A stretch of DNA of 64,000 nucleotides from Clostridiaceae bacterium (GTDB taxonomy: Bacteria; Bacillota; Clostridia; CAYPLH01; DUMO01): contig DUMO01000019.1 in assembly GCA_012839865.1 (NCBI GenBank), positions 1 through 64,000 of the forward strand. Reading direction: 5' to 3'. How positions within the stretch are numbered: the stretch's first letter is position 1; each line of letters opens with the position of its first letter. Of this stretch, positions 36,028 to 44,938 are shown one piece after another. Made by a program: the position numbers and the translations under genes. Under the pieces are notes generated by a model. It saw only the letters and a list, made by a program, of their open reading frames with translations, was not told where the DNA came from and made no database searches.

Positions 36028-36843
36028 TTGGAAACCGGTAAAGGGTATTTGATTATTATCGGAGGCGCTGAAGACAAGCATGGAGAAAGCATAATACTCA
36101 AGGAAGCTTTAAAAATGCTGTCATATGAAGACAAACTCACGATTTTGACCACAGCCGCCGAAAACCCTGAAAGTGTCGGAAGAGAGTATCAAAATGTTTT
36201 CAACAGATTGGGATTGCAAAATGTACAAGTCCTGAACATCAGCACACGGGACGAAGCAAACGATCCACGGATGTGCAGCTTATTAAGGAGTTCCAAATGC
36301 ATATTTTTAACAGGCGGAGACCAATTGAGAATAACAAGCATTCTTGGAGGCACTATGGCTTATAAAGAGTTAAAAGCCCTTTACAGTTCCGGCGGATTAA
36401 TTATGGGAACCAGCGCGGGAGCATCTGCAATGAGTTCCACAATGATAGTTGAGGGCAATGATAATGAACCTGCAAGAAAATGCACACTAAAAATGGCACC
36501 AGGGTTGGGTTTGCTTGATGGTTCAATTATAGACCAGCACTTTGACCAGAGAGGCAGGTTCAGCAGGTTGCTTTGCGGTGTTGCGGAGAACCCGGATGTA
36601 CTTGGTATCGGAATTGATGAAGATACTGCAATAAAAGTATACCCTGACATGCATTTTGAGGTAGTTGGCAACAATGCAGTTACCATATTCGACGGGCATA
36701 CCATCAAAAGTTCAAACATATCCGAGTTGGAGCAAAATGAAATAATTGCCATAACCGGCATAACAGTACACACTCTTCCCCAAAACTATGGATTTGACAT
36801 AAATGCAAGGAAAGTCATAAGACTCAAAAAGACAAAGGATTAA
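36028..36843 (+). CDS. cphB: Cyanophycinase
   Basis: A 271-aa S51-family serine peptidase that cuts cyanophycin into beta-Asp-Arg dipeptides. Visible are LIIIGGAEDK, FLTGGDQLRI, the nucleophile motif GTSAGASAMS (Ser near residue 129), IIDQHFDQRGRFSRL and GIGIDEDTA. It starts at TTG with AAGGAGG 7 nt upstream. It precedes cphA by 141 bp on the same strand, giving degradation and synthesis from one region. Confidence 0.96.
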   Translation: METGKGYLIIIGGAEDKHGESIILKEALKMLSYEDKLTILTTAAENPESVGREYQNVFNRLGLQNVQVLNISTRDEANDPRMCSLLRSSKCIFLTGGDQLRITSILGGTMAYKELKALYSSGGLIMGTSAGASAMSSTMIVEGNDNEPARKCTLKMAPGLGLLDGSIIDQHFDQRGRFSRLLCGVAENPDVLGIGIDEDTAIKVYPDMHFEVVGNNAVTIFDGHTIKSSNISELEQNEIIAITGITVHTLPQNYGFDINARKVIRLKKTKD

Positions 36844-37797
36844 AACAGGTTGTTTGCACACCTTTGAGATAAAGTCCTTTATAAAATTTGGTGAAGGCAG
36901 GCATAATTCAAACATCATAATAAGTCACCTGGCTCAAGTTTAACAATGCTGACACCGCATGGATATTAGAGGAGGAAACCAACAGTGAAGATACAAGACA
37001 TTATTGTATACAAAGGCAGGAATATTTACTGCCACAGGCCTGTAATGAAAATGGTTCTGGATATTGGCAAGTATGGTGTGATTCCAACAAAAGATATAAA
37101 AGGGTTTAACGATAAACTTCTGATAGCTTTCCCCGGTCTGAAAAGCAACTATTGCGGACTGGGTTATGAAGGAGGTTTTTTGGAAAAACTCAAGTCAGGT
37201 ACTTATCTGGCTCACGTTGCGGAGCATGTTATATTGGAAATGCAATATTTATTAGGGTATAATGTCAGGTACGGAAAGACCAGGGTTATTTCGGAACCAT
37301 CTATTTATTACCTGGTTTATGAGTATCAGAACGAAACCTGTGGCCTGGAATGCGGAAAAACAGCCATATATATATTAAATTGCTTTATCAGGGGTGAAGA
37401 GGTTGATATAAATTATCATATTGATACCCTTAAGAAAGTATCCATTGACAGTGAATTGGGACCAAGTACGGCTGCTATTGCAGAAGAAGCCAGGAAAAGA
37501 GGTATTCCGGTTACAAGGATTGGAAGCGGGAGTCTTGTCCGATTGGCCTATGGCAAGTACAGCAGGATTATTCAGTCAACCCTTACAGATGCCACATCTT
37601 GTATTTCAGCTGATATTTCTTCCAACAAGCAGATTACAAAAATGATTCTTAAAGAAAACCGGATTCCTGTACCAAAGGGCAGGGTGGTCTATTCGGAATC
37701 ATCCGCCATTGTTGCGGCGGAGGAAATCGGTCTGCCTGTTGCAATAAAACCCTATGACGGCAATCAGGGAAAAGGCGTGCATTTGAATTTAAAAACC

Positions 37798-37800
37798 GGG
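37798..37800 (+). other. Frameshift site in cphA
   Basis: The frame of the N-terminal part and that of the remainder differ by one base here. Inserting one G turns AAA ACC GGG ATG into AAA ACC GGG GAT GAG ATC CGT, restoring the expected protein. It could be mutation, slippage-based switching or a sequencing error. Confidence 0.85.
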
Positions 37801-38726
37801 ATGAGATCCGTGCAGCTTTCAACGATGCTTCCATATACAGCAATGCAATTATTGTGGAGCAGTATATTGAAGGAAAGGATTACCGTGTATTGGTTGTAGG
37901 TGATAAAGTTGCGGCGGTGGCAGAAAGGTTGCCGCCTATGGTAGTGGGAGACGGCAGTCACAATATCACCGGTCTTGTTGAAATAGTAAACAGGGACGAA
38001 AACCGCGGTGACTGCCATGAAAAACCTTTAACAAAAATAAAACTGGATAAAACCGCTCTTGGTGTATTGGCCAAAAAAGGAATTGATATAAACTACGTGC
38101 CAAAAAAAGGAGAGACGGTGATACTTCGGGAAAATAAAAACTTAAGCACTGGTGGCACAGCGGTAGACTGCACTGATATTATTCACCCGGACAATGCAAG
38201 ACTGGCTGTTGAGGCTGCAAAATCCATCGGCCTTGATATTGCGGGCATAGATATTGTAACTTACGACATATCAAAGCCTTTATATTCTACCGGCGGTGCA
38301 GTTGTTGAAGTCAACACGGCCCCCGGCATAAGGATGCACCTGTATCCTTCCCGTGGCAAGCCCAGAAATGTTGCCAGGGAAATAATAGACATGCTTTTTC
38401 CGGATAATTCTTATCTGAACTTTCCCATTGTATCAGTAGCCGGGACGGCAGGGAGAACAGCTGTTGTGCAGATTATCAGCCACATTCTTTCACTTGCCGG
38501 AAGAAATGTCGGGGCAATATGTCAGGATGGCGCATTTATCAATGACAAATGCATCATAAAATATCAAAAGACAGAAATATTAAGACCACATGCAATTTTG
38601 TTCAACAAGGCAGTGGATGCAGCTGTATTTGAAATGCCGCTTAAAAACATTATTCTTGAGGGTTTGCCCTACGACCTTGCAGATATAGGCATTATTACCA
38701 ACATCAGAGAAAACGGACTTGAAAAA

Positions 38727-38816
38727 AACGGTCAATCAGAACCCGGTCAATCCAATTATGGTCAGACGGAATATGCTAAGATGGCATATGGTCAGACAGA
38801 GTACGGTCAGACGGAA
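38727..38816 (+). repeat. Six tandem 15-bp units inside cphA
   Basis: Units encode NGQSE, PGQSN, YGQTE, YAKMA, YGQTE, YGQTE. The clearest DNA unit is TATGGTCAGACGGAA. They sit exactly where active Mur domains carry the EDHLG motif. Confidence 0.88.
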
Positions 38817-39248
38817 TATGGCATCGACTCGCCGGAGGACTTGGCCTTTATAAACTCCCTGGTCGCTGAAGCTGTAAAACCCAATGGATATGCTGTTCTG
38901 AACGGAGATGATGACTTGACCGGATATATTTTGAACAGGATAAAAACCAGGGCCGTCATATTTGCCCAAAACCTGAAATCATGCCAGAAGTATGGCTTCG
39001 GTAAGTTTGTTTATGCCTTTACAGATCAAGGATATATAAATATCAGGAAAGGCAACAGAAACTACAAAGTAATAAAACCAGCCAACATACCATGTATCAG
39101 GAACAATCCGGAAAAGTTCGGAATAGATGTTTGCCTTGCCGCAGTTTCAGCACTTTACGGACTTAATGTACCCATAAAACTGATAGCATCCGGCCTGGCA
39201 AGCTTTACAGGCTGCAACACTGCTGATTCGATTTCACAATTGTGCAGG

Positions 39249-40280
39249 TCATATGCGTAAAGTTTTCTCTAAATATTCACAAAATTCATCCACGCTTTCC
39301 TGCTTTGTTGCCCATGATGTTACAAAGCGTACTGCGCTGTGATTTTCATCAATTTTTTCGTATATTGAAAATTGAAATTTTTTTGAAAGCATATCTATTA
39401 AATCATTGGAAAGCACCGGAAACAACTGGTTGGTACATGGCGGTGCATAAAAAGGGCAGTTGCTTTTTTTCAGAACGCCGGCTATCTTTTCTGCCATGGC
39501 ATTTGCATGTTTCGCCAATGAAAAATACAGCCCGTCTTCAAACAAAGCTTCAAATTGGATGCCGGTTACAAATCCTTTGGCCATTAAAGCCCCTCTTTGT
39601 TTAATCAGGTAACGGAAATCTTTTTTTAAATCTTCTCTCAGGATAACCAAAGCTTCCCCGAACAGCGCACCGTTTTTTGTTCCGCCAATATAGAAGACAT
39701 CAACCAGGTCAGCTATTTCTGCAAGGCTGATATCATTGGCTTTGCTCATCAGGGCAGAACCGATCCGGGCTCCATCCATATACAATATGAGGTCATTGGA
39801 CCTGCAAACTTCATGAAGGGCTGTTAATTCATCCTTTGAATAAACAGTTCCAAGCTCGGTTGAGTTTGATATATATACCATTCTGGGCTGCACCATATGC
39901 TCATCCGAGTGATATTGAAGAACTTTTTCTATTGCACAGGGAGTAAGCTTGCCATCTGCTCCGGGTATTGCAACCACCTTATGGCCTGTGGCTTCAATAG
40001 CACCGGTTTCATGAACATTTATGTGTCCGGTATAAGCAGAAATCACACATTGGTGCGGACGCAGGAAAGAAGAGACAACCAGCAGGTTTGTCTGAGTACC
40101 ACCCGATATGAAATGAATGTCGGCATCATCCTTTTGAATCAGCTTCCTTATATATTCCTTTGCTCTTTCGCTATGCACATCCTCTCCATATCCGGCATTC
40201 TGTTCAAGGTTTGATTTAATCAAAAGCTCCAATACTTTAGGATGTGCTCCTTCACTGTAGTCATTCATGAAACTGTACAT
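39249..40280 (-). CDS. Threonine aldolase family PLP enzyme
   Basis: A 343-aa beta-eliminating-lyase-fold enzyme like low-specificity L-threonine aldolase, which splits threonine to glycine and acetaldehyde. Motifs: NDYSEGAHPKVLE, the GTQTNLL cofactor segment, TGHINVHETGAIEATGHK, LYMDGARIGSAL and the PLP Lys in YIGGTKNGALFGE. Start at 40280; an ATG at 40268 is an alternative as the ribosome site is weak. Its 3' end overlaps the cphA 3' end by 12 bp. Confidence 0.9.
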   Translation of the reverse strand: MYSFMNDYSEGAHPKVLELLIKSNLEQNAGYGEDVHSERAKEYIRKLIQKDDADIHFISGGTQTNLLVVSSFLRPHQCVISAYTGHINVHETGAIEATGHKVVAIPGADGKLTPCAIEKVLQYHSDEHMVQPRMVYISNSTELGTVYSKDELTALHEVCRSNDLILYMDGARIGSALMSKANDISLAEIADLVDVFYIGGTKNGALFGEALVILREDLKKDFRYLIKQRGALMAKGFVTGIQFEALFEDGLYFSLAKHANAMAEKIAGVLKKSNCPFYAPPCTNQLFPVLSNDLIDMLSKKFQFSIYEKIDENHSAVRFVTSWATKQESVDEFCEYLEKTLRI

Positions 40281-40394
40281 AATTCTACCACTATTCCCGG
40301 CATTATTGTAATATAGTGTTCAGTGCAGCAAAACAACTGAATCAATTTTTACATCAATATTTCTTATTATAGACCTATTCCATATAATAGCGCA

Positions 40395-40430
40395 ACCGGA
40401 ATTTCTCATAAAATTAAGCGAAATTCCGGT
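40395..40430. terminator. 11-bp inverted repeat after ABC operon
   Basis: ACCGGAATTTC (40395-40405) and GAAATTCCGGT (40420-40430) are perfectly complementary. No good T-run follows on either strand, so termination is plausible but unproven. It lies 60 bp past the stop of the ABC gene at 40489. Confidence 0.45.
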
Positions 40431-40488
40431 CAAATTTCTGTTCGAAAATGTTATGCATGGATAATATCCTATAGAATACAGTCTCTAC

Positions 40489-42411
40489 CTAGTCCAGTTC
40501 CACTGCTCCGGTATAGAGCTGGTGGTATCTTCCACCCAATGCAAGAAGTTCTTCATGGGTGCCCTGCTCTATTATTTCACCATGTTCCAGCACAATAATC
40601 TGGTTACAATTTCGAACGGTGGACAGTCTGTGTGCAATAACAAAGGTGGTCCTGTCCTTCATCAGCTGGTCCATGCCGCGTTCAATATATTTTTCGGTTC
40701 TTGTATCGACGGAACTGGTGGCCTCATCAAGTATCAGGATGGGAGCTTTTGATATGGCAGCCCGGGCGATGTTCAAAAGCTGGCGTTCACCCTGGCTCAG
40801 GTTTGCCCCGTCCCCGTCCAATACCGTGTCATACCCTTCAGAAAGCCTTTCGATAAAGGAATGGGCACAGGCTATCCTGGCAGCAGCAACAACTTCTTCA
40901 TCTGTTGCATCAGGACGTCCATACCGGATATTCTCCCTTACCGTACCGGAAAAAAGATGGGTATCCTGAAGCACCATGGCTATATTGCTTCTTAATGAGT
41001 CCTTACTGATATTCTTTATATTGATGCCGTCAATCAATATTTCTCCCTCATCAATTTCATAGAATCTGTTGATAAGGTTCGTAACAGTTGTCTTCCCTGC
41101 ACCTGTTGAGCCAACAAAGGCAATTTTCTGACCAGGTTTGGCTGTTACGTTTATATGTTTCAATACGGTCTTCCCTGGAACATAACCAAAGGTCACATCC
41201 TTTAAAACCACTTCTCCTTTGATTGGCTGCGCATCTTTCACCCAGTTTCCTTTTGCACAGATTTTTATCGCACCCGGAAAATCTTCTTCAGGTGTCTCGT
41301 CCATTACCTCAAATACTCTTTCTGCTCCAGCCAATGCAGCGTAAATGACATTCATCTGCAGTGACAATTCGCTAACCGGTCTTGAAAAATGCCTCGAATA
41401 ATTTGTAAATATGGTAAGGCCGCCGATATCAAAATTCGAGGTCAGGCACAGGATGCCCCCGACGGTTGCAGAAATTGCGTAGCTTACCTGGCTCAGGTTG
41501 CCCATCACAGGACCCATTATTCCGCCAAAAAACTGCGCCTTCATTTGTTTCTCACGCAAGTCGTCACTTAGCAGTTCAAATTCTTCCATTGCTGTTTCTT
41601 CGTGGCAGAACACCTTTATCACCTTCTGGCCTGCAACAGTTTCCTCGATATAGCCGTTGACTGCGCCAAGAGCTTGCTGCTGGGCCGTAAAATACTTTCT
41701 GCTCTGCTTTCCGATCATGCCTCCTGCGTAAACCAATAAAGGTACTGTAATAATTGTAATAAGCGCAAGAATCCAGTTTGTGACAAACATAAGTGTAACT
41801 GTACCGGTCAATGTAAGAATACCGGAAAAAATCTGCACCATGGTATTGTTGAGCATTTCACCCACCGAATCAAGGTCATTTGTAAAACGGCTCATTAAGT
41901 CACCATGGGTATGAGTATCATGGTATTTCACAGGAAGTCTTTGAATCTTGCGGAATAAATCCTCCCTGATTCTGACCAGGGCATTCTGGGACACTCCTAT
42001 CATGATTCTGCTCTGTAGGTAGGTACATGCAACTCCCACCAAATAGATGCATGACATGGCAATGATACCGGTTGTAAGATTTTTTATTTTTTCTCCTGCA
42101 GAACTGTCAACAGACACCAAATTGTTTATTACAGGACGCAAAATATAGCTTCCGGCAAGATTAGTTATGCTTGCCCCCAGTAAGCAGGCAAAAACAAACA
42201 GGATTTTATATTTGTCCTTTCCGATATAGGAAAGAAGCCTGTTGATTGTTGCAGAAGCGTTTTTGGGTTTTCCGCCGCCAATGCCTCCCCGGGGACCTGG
42301 TCCTCTGAAGCCCCCCGGTCCCCTCCTTCCGGGACCCATGCCGGTATTTACAGTTTTGCTTCCATATCTGCGCAATAATGCTTCTTTTCTTTCTTCTCTA
42401 ATATGACTCAT
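40489..42411 (-). CDS. Heterodimeric ABC exporter subunit with consensus Walker B
   Basis: A 640-aa half-transporter. An unusual N-terminus is rich in Gly, Pro and Arg (GPGRRGPGGFRGPGPRGG); then come six membrane helices and an ATPase with Walker A GSTGAGKTT, signature NLSQGERQ (non-canonical), Walker B ILILDEATSSVD and H-loop IAHRLST. Its start overlaps the partner's stop by 1 nt (TAATG). The odd signature faces the partner's weakened Walker B, the asymmetric arrangement of TM287/288 or LmrCD. Probably multidrug or lipid export. Confidence 0.94.
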   Translation of the reverse strand: MSHIREERKEALLRRYGSKTVNTGMGPGRRGPGGFRGPGPRGGIGGGKPKNASATINRLLSYIGKDKYKILFVFACLLGASITNLAGSYILRPVINNLVSVDSSAGEKIKNLTTGIIAMSCIYLVGVACTYLQSRIMIGVSQNALVRIREDLFRKIQRLPVKYHDTHTHGDLMSRFTNDLDSVGEMLNNTMVQIFSGILTLTGTVTLMFVTNWILALITIITVPLLVYAGGMIGKQSRKYFTAQQQALGAVNGYIEETVAGQKVIKVFCHEETAMEEFELLSDDLREKQMKAQFFGGIMGPVMGNLSQVSYAISATVGGILCLTSNFDIGGLTIFTNYSRHFSRPVSELSLQMNVIYAALAGAERVFEVMDETPEEDFPGAIKICAKGNWVKDAQPIKGEVVLKDVTFGYVPGKTVLKHINVTAKPGQKIAFVGSTGAGKTTVTNLINRFYEIDEGEILIDGINIKNISKDSLRSNIAMVLQDTHLFSGTVRENIRYGRPDATDEEVVAAARIACAHSFIERLSEGYDTVLDGDGANLSQGERQLLNIARAAISKAPILILDEATSSVDTRTEKYIERGMDQLMKDRTTFVIAHRLSTVRNCNQIIVLEHGEIIEQGTHEELLALGGRYHQLYTGAVELD

Positions 42412-44147
42412 TATACTGCCACCTTCTTATCCATCTGTGAGTAATAGATCTCAGAATACGTTTCGCAATTTTCCATCAATTCCGTGTGAGTACCTATACC
42501 GGCAATCTTTCCGTCATCAAGGACGATAATCCTGTCTGCATCAATTACTGAAGAAATCCTCTGGGCAATGATAATTTTTGTCGTACCTCTCAACACATTT
42601 TTAAAGCTTTCCCTGATTTTTGCTTCTGTAGCGGTATCAACGGCACTGGTACTGTCATCAAGAATCAGAATCTTCGGTTTTTTAAGCAGTGCCCTGGCAA
42701 TGCATAATCTTTGCTTTTGTCCGCCGGATACATTGACACCGCCCTGTCCGAGCTCGGTATCGTATCCTGCCTCAAATGAAGAAATAAACCCGTGTGCCTG
42801 GGCAATTTCAGCACATTTGCATATCTCGTCGTCATTGGCTTCTTCGTCGCCCCATTTGAGGTTTTCCCTTATAGTGCCTGAAAACAATACATTTTTCTGG
42901 AGCACGATGCCGACTCCGTTTCGGAGGTTCTTTAATGAATAGTCCTTAACATTAACATCATCAACCAGCACCTCTCCGCGGTCTGTATCATATAATCTGG
43001 GAATCAGCTGCACAAGGCTGGATTTGCCGCAGCCGGTTGAACCTATGATTCCCACCGTCTCGCCTGGATTTATCACAAGGTTTATATTCTCCAGAACCCA
43101 TTTCTCACTGTTTTTATAGTATTTAAAGTAAACATCCCTGAATTCGATTTTGCCAAGTTCAACAGCAGCGTCCTTATGCAAGGCTTTCTCGTCAGTAAGG
43201 TCAATATCCGTGCAAAGGATTTCATTGATACGTTTTGCCGAGGCAAGGGATCTGGAGCCGTTTAAAATAATAAAGGAAACCATCATCAGTGAAACCAGTA
43301 TCTGCACAACATAATTTACAAAGGCAGTAAGAATGCCGGGAGGCATGCTGCCTGCAACAACCTGATTTCCGCCAAACCATACCACAGCCAGGGTTGTAAA
43401 ATTCATTGCAACCGTCATAACAGGCATGGTAAATATGACAACCTTTATTGCACTTAATGTGCTTTCCATCAAGTCCGTATTTGCTTTTTTAAATTTTTCC
43501 TCCTCAAACTGCTCTCTGACAAATGATTTTACAACCCTTATATTTACTAAATTTTCCTGGGTGGCAATATTAAGTGCATCCAGTTTCTTCTGCATGGTTG
43601 CAAACCGGGGAAAGGCAGTTTTCATTATGATAAATATTGCAATTGATAAAAAAGGCATTACAAACAGAATTGCCAATGCCAGTTTCGGGTTCAGTACAAA
43701 AGCCATTATAAGAGCACCGATAAGCATTCCCGGCGCCCTTAAGGCCATCCTCAGCATCATCTGAAGCATGTTCTGCAGCTGGGTGATGTCATTCGTCAGC
43801 CTTGTAATCAAAGAACCCGTATTATATTGATCAATATTGTTAAAGGAGAAACTCTGGATTTTTTTAAAGAGGTCTTTTCTTAAATCATTGGCAAATCCGG
43901 AGGATGCCTTGACAGCAAAATAAGCTCCCCCGACACCGCCCGCCATCATGCACAGCGCTGTGACTATCATGGTTATGCCCATGGCTGCCAAAAAAGGAAC
44001 ACCTCTGCCGCCCCTTACCCCTGCATCTATAATTTTACTTAACAAAAAAGGCATGACCACTTCACCTATAACCTCAACAATCATAAGAACCGGTCCTATG
44101 ATAAATGCAGACAAATATGGTTTTACATATTTCCAATACCGTTTCAT
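42411..44147 (-). CDS. Heterodimeric ABC exporter subunit with degenerate Walker B
   Basis: A 578-aa half-transporter with six helices (VKPYLSAFIIGPVLMIVEVIGEVVMPF in part) and an ATPase with Walker A GSTGCGKSS, signature NVSGGQKQR (canonical), Walker B ILILDDSTSAVD (catalytic Glu replaced by Asp) and IAQRISS in place of the usual H-loop IAHR. Loss of both Glu and His marks this as the degenerate-site subunit of the pair. It follows the MarR gene by 4 bp. Confidence 0.94.
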   Translation of the reverse strand: MKRYWKYVKPYLSAFIIGPVLMIVEVIGEVVMPFLLSKIIDAGVRGGRGVPFLAAMGITMIVTALCMMAGGVGGAYFAVKASSGFANDLRKDLFKKIQSFSFNNIDQYNTGSLITRLTNDITQLQNMLQMMLRMALRAPGMLIGALIMAFVLNPKLALAILFVMPFLSIAIFIIMKTAFPRFATMQKKLDALNIATQENLVNIRVVKSFVREQFEEEKFKKANTDLMESTLSAIKVVIFTMPVMTVAMNFTTLAVVWFGGNQVVAGSMPPGILTAFVNYVVQILVSLMMVSFIILNGSRSLASAKRINEILCTDIDLTDEKALHKDAAVELGKIEFRDVYFKYYKNSEKWVLENINLVINPGETVGIIGSTGCGKSSLVQLIPRLYDTDRGEVLVDDVNVKDYSLKNLRNGVGIVLQKNVLFSGTIRENLKWGDEEANDDEICKCAEIAQAHGFISSFEAGYDTELGQGGVNVSGGQKQRLCIARALLKKPKILILDDSTSAVDTATEAKIRESFKNVLRGTTKIIIAQRISSVIDADRIIVLDDGKIAGIGTHTELMENCETYSEIYYSQMDKKVAV

Positions 44148-44151
44148 TTTA

Positions 44152-44631
44152 TTATGTCCTTTCCTTTTTCAGTTTAACTTCCTCTTCCATCCTGACAAGA
44201 TTGTCATCCAGCCTTCGAAGGAAAAAAGACAAGGTTGACTTCTCTTCTTCTGTAAATCCCTCAAAAACCTTCCGGCCTGCCATGTCAAAAATCTGTTTGC
44301 TCTGTTCCACAACCTTTTTTCCTTTATCAGTGATGGTAATTTGGTTGAGCCGGTTATCCCCCTCATCCATTTCTTTATTTATGTATCCTCCCCTTTCTAG
44401 TTTTTTCAAGGATACCGCTATTGTTGCCGGTGATATTTCCATTGATTCTGCAATTTCTTTTTGCGAAATATTCGGATTGCGGGAAATTTCCATCAGCAAT
44501 CGATGCTGGGCATGGTAGACACCGGTTTCATTCAGTAAATTCTGCATAATTTTTCTATGCTTCTTGGCACAACTGATTAACTGAAAAATAACTTCCTTGT
44601 TGTTGGTTTTATTTATATTTGTGATATCCAT
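44152..44631 (-). CDS. MarR family transcriptional regulator
   Basis: A 159-aa winged-helix regulator. The recognition region is ISQKEIAESMEISPATIAVSLKKLERGGYI and the wing is KEMDEGDNRLNQITITDKG. It is the first gene of a unit with the two ABC exporter subunits, so it likely represses its own operon until a substrate binds. A 27-bp near-palindrome 38 bp upstream is the natural operator candidate. Confidence 0.92.
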   Translation of the reverse strand: MDITNINKTNNKEVIFQLISCAKKHRKIMQNLLNETGVYHAQHRLLMEISRNPNISQKEIAESMEISPATIAVSLKKLERGGYINKEMDEGDNRLNQITITDKGKKVVEQSKQIFDMAGRKVFEGFTEEEKSTLSFFLRRLDDNLVRMEEEVKLKKERT

Positions 44632-44938
44632 TTTTCCTGATCTCTCACTCCTTGTATCAAGGATTTAATTAACTTATTAATCATTAGCTAGTTAACTTTC
44701 TAATCGTAGCATTTTATTTTGTCCTTGTCAATCCCGTTTTGCCCGGATTGTAATTATTATGGTCAAGGCCGCTATCAAAATTTCCCTGTACTTTGTTTAA
44801 GATTCATTCACATTTGCCGGAAAATATATATAATATTACTTGGAGGTATGTCTACCGGGTGTTTTGGTATGGAAACCTGCACCCGTGTAAAAAGAAAATA
44901 ATCACTGTAAATGATACTGATTAAGTAAAGGGTGGTAA
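44632..44938. other. Divergent intergenic marR / GT8
   Basis: AT-rich spacer holding the marR operator palindrome (44669-44695) and presumably the promoters of both flanking units. The 60-codon frame at 44719-44901 is not convincing. Confidence 0.5.
44669..44695. promoter_or_regulatory. Candidate MarR operator
   Basis: TTAACTTATTAAT (44669-44681), a central C, then ATTAGCTAGTTAA (44683-44695). The arms match at 10 of 13 positions. The site lies 38 bp upstream of the marR start, where binding would block its promoter. Confidence 0.6.

Larger units (their letters stand above)
36985..39260 (+). pseudogene. cphA: Cyanophycin synthetase, frameshifted, with degenerate M domain
   Basis: Joined, about 758 residues. 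The N-domain and ATP-grasp (IAEEARKRGIPVTRIGSGS, AIKPYDGNQGKGVHLNL, VEVNTAPGIRMHLYPSRG) match CphA, which adds Asp to the polymer backbone. At 37798-37800 (ACCGGGATGAG) one G appears lost from a GGGG run; restoring it gives ...KTGDEIRAAFNDASIYSNAI and continuous reading. As given, translation stops at 37899. The Mur-type half is defective by design: P-loop GTAGRTAV instead of GTNGKTT, the SEDHLG motif replaced by five-residue repeats (38727-38816), and about 160 C-terminal residues missing. GTG start with GAGGAGG upstream. It overlaps the convergent gene by 12 bp. Confidence 0.88.
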
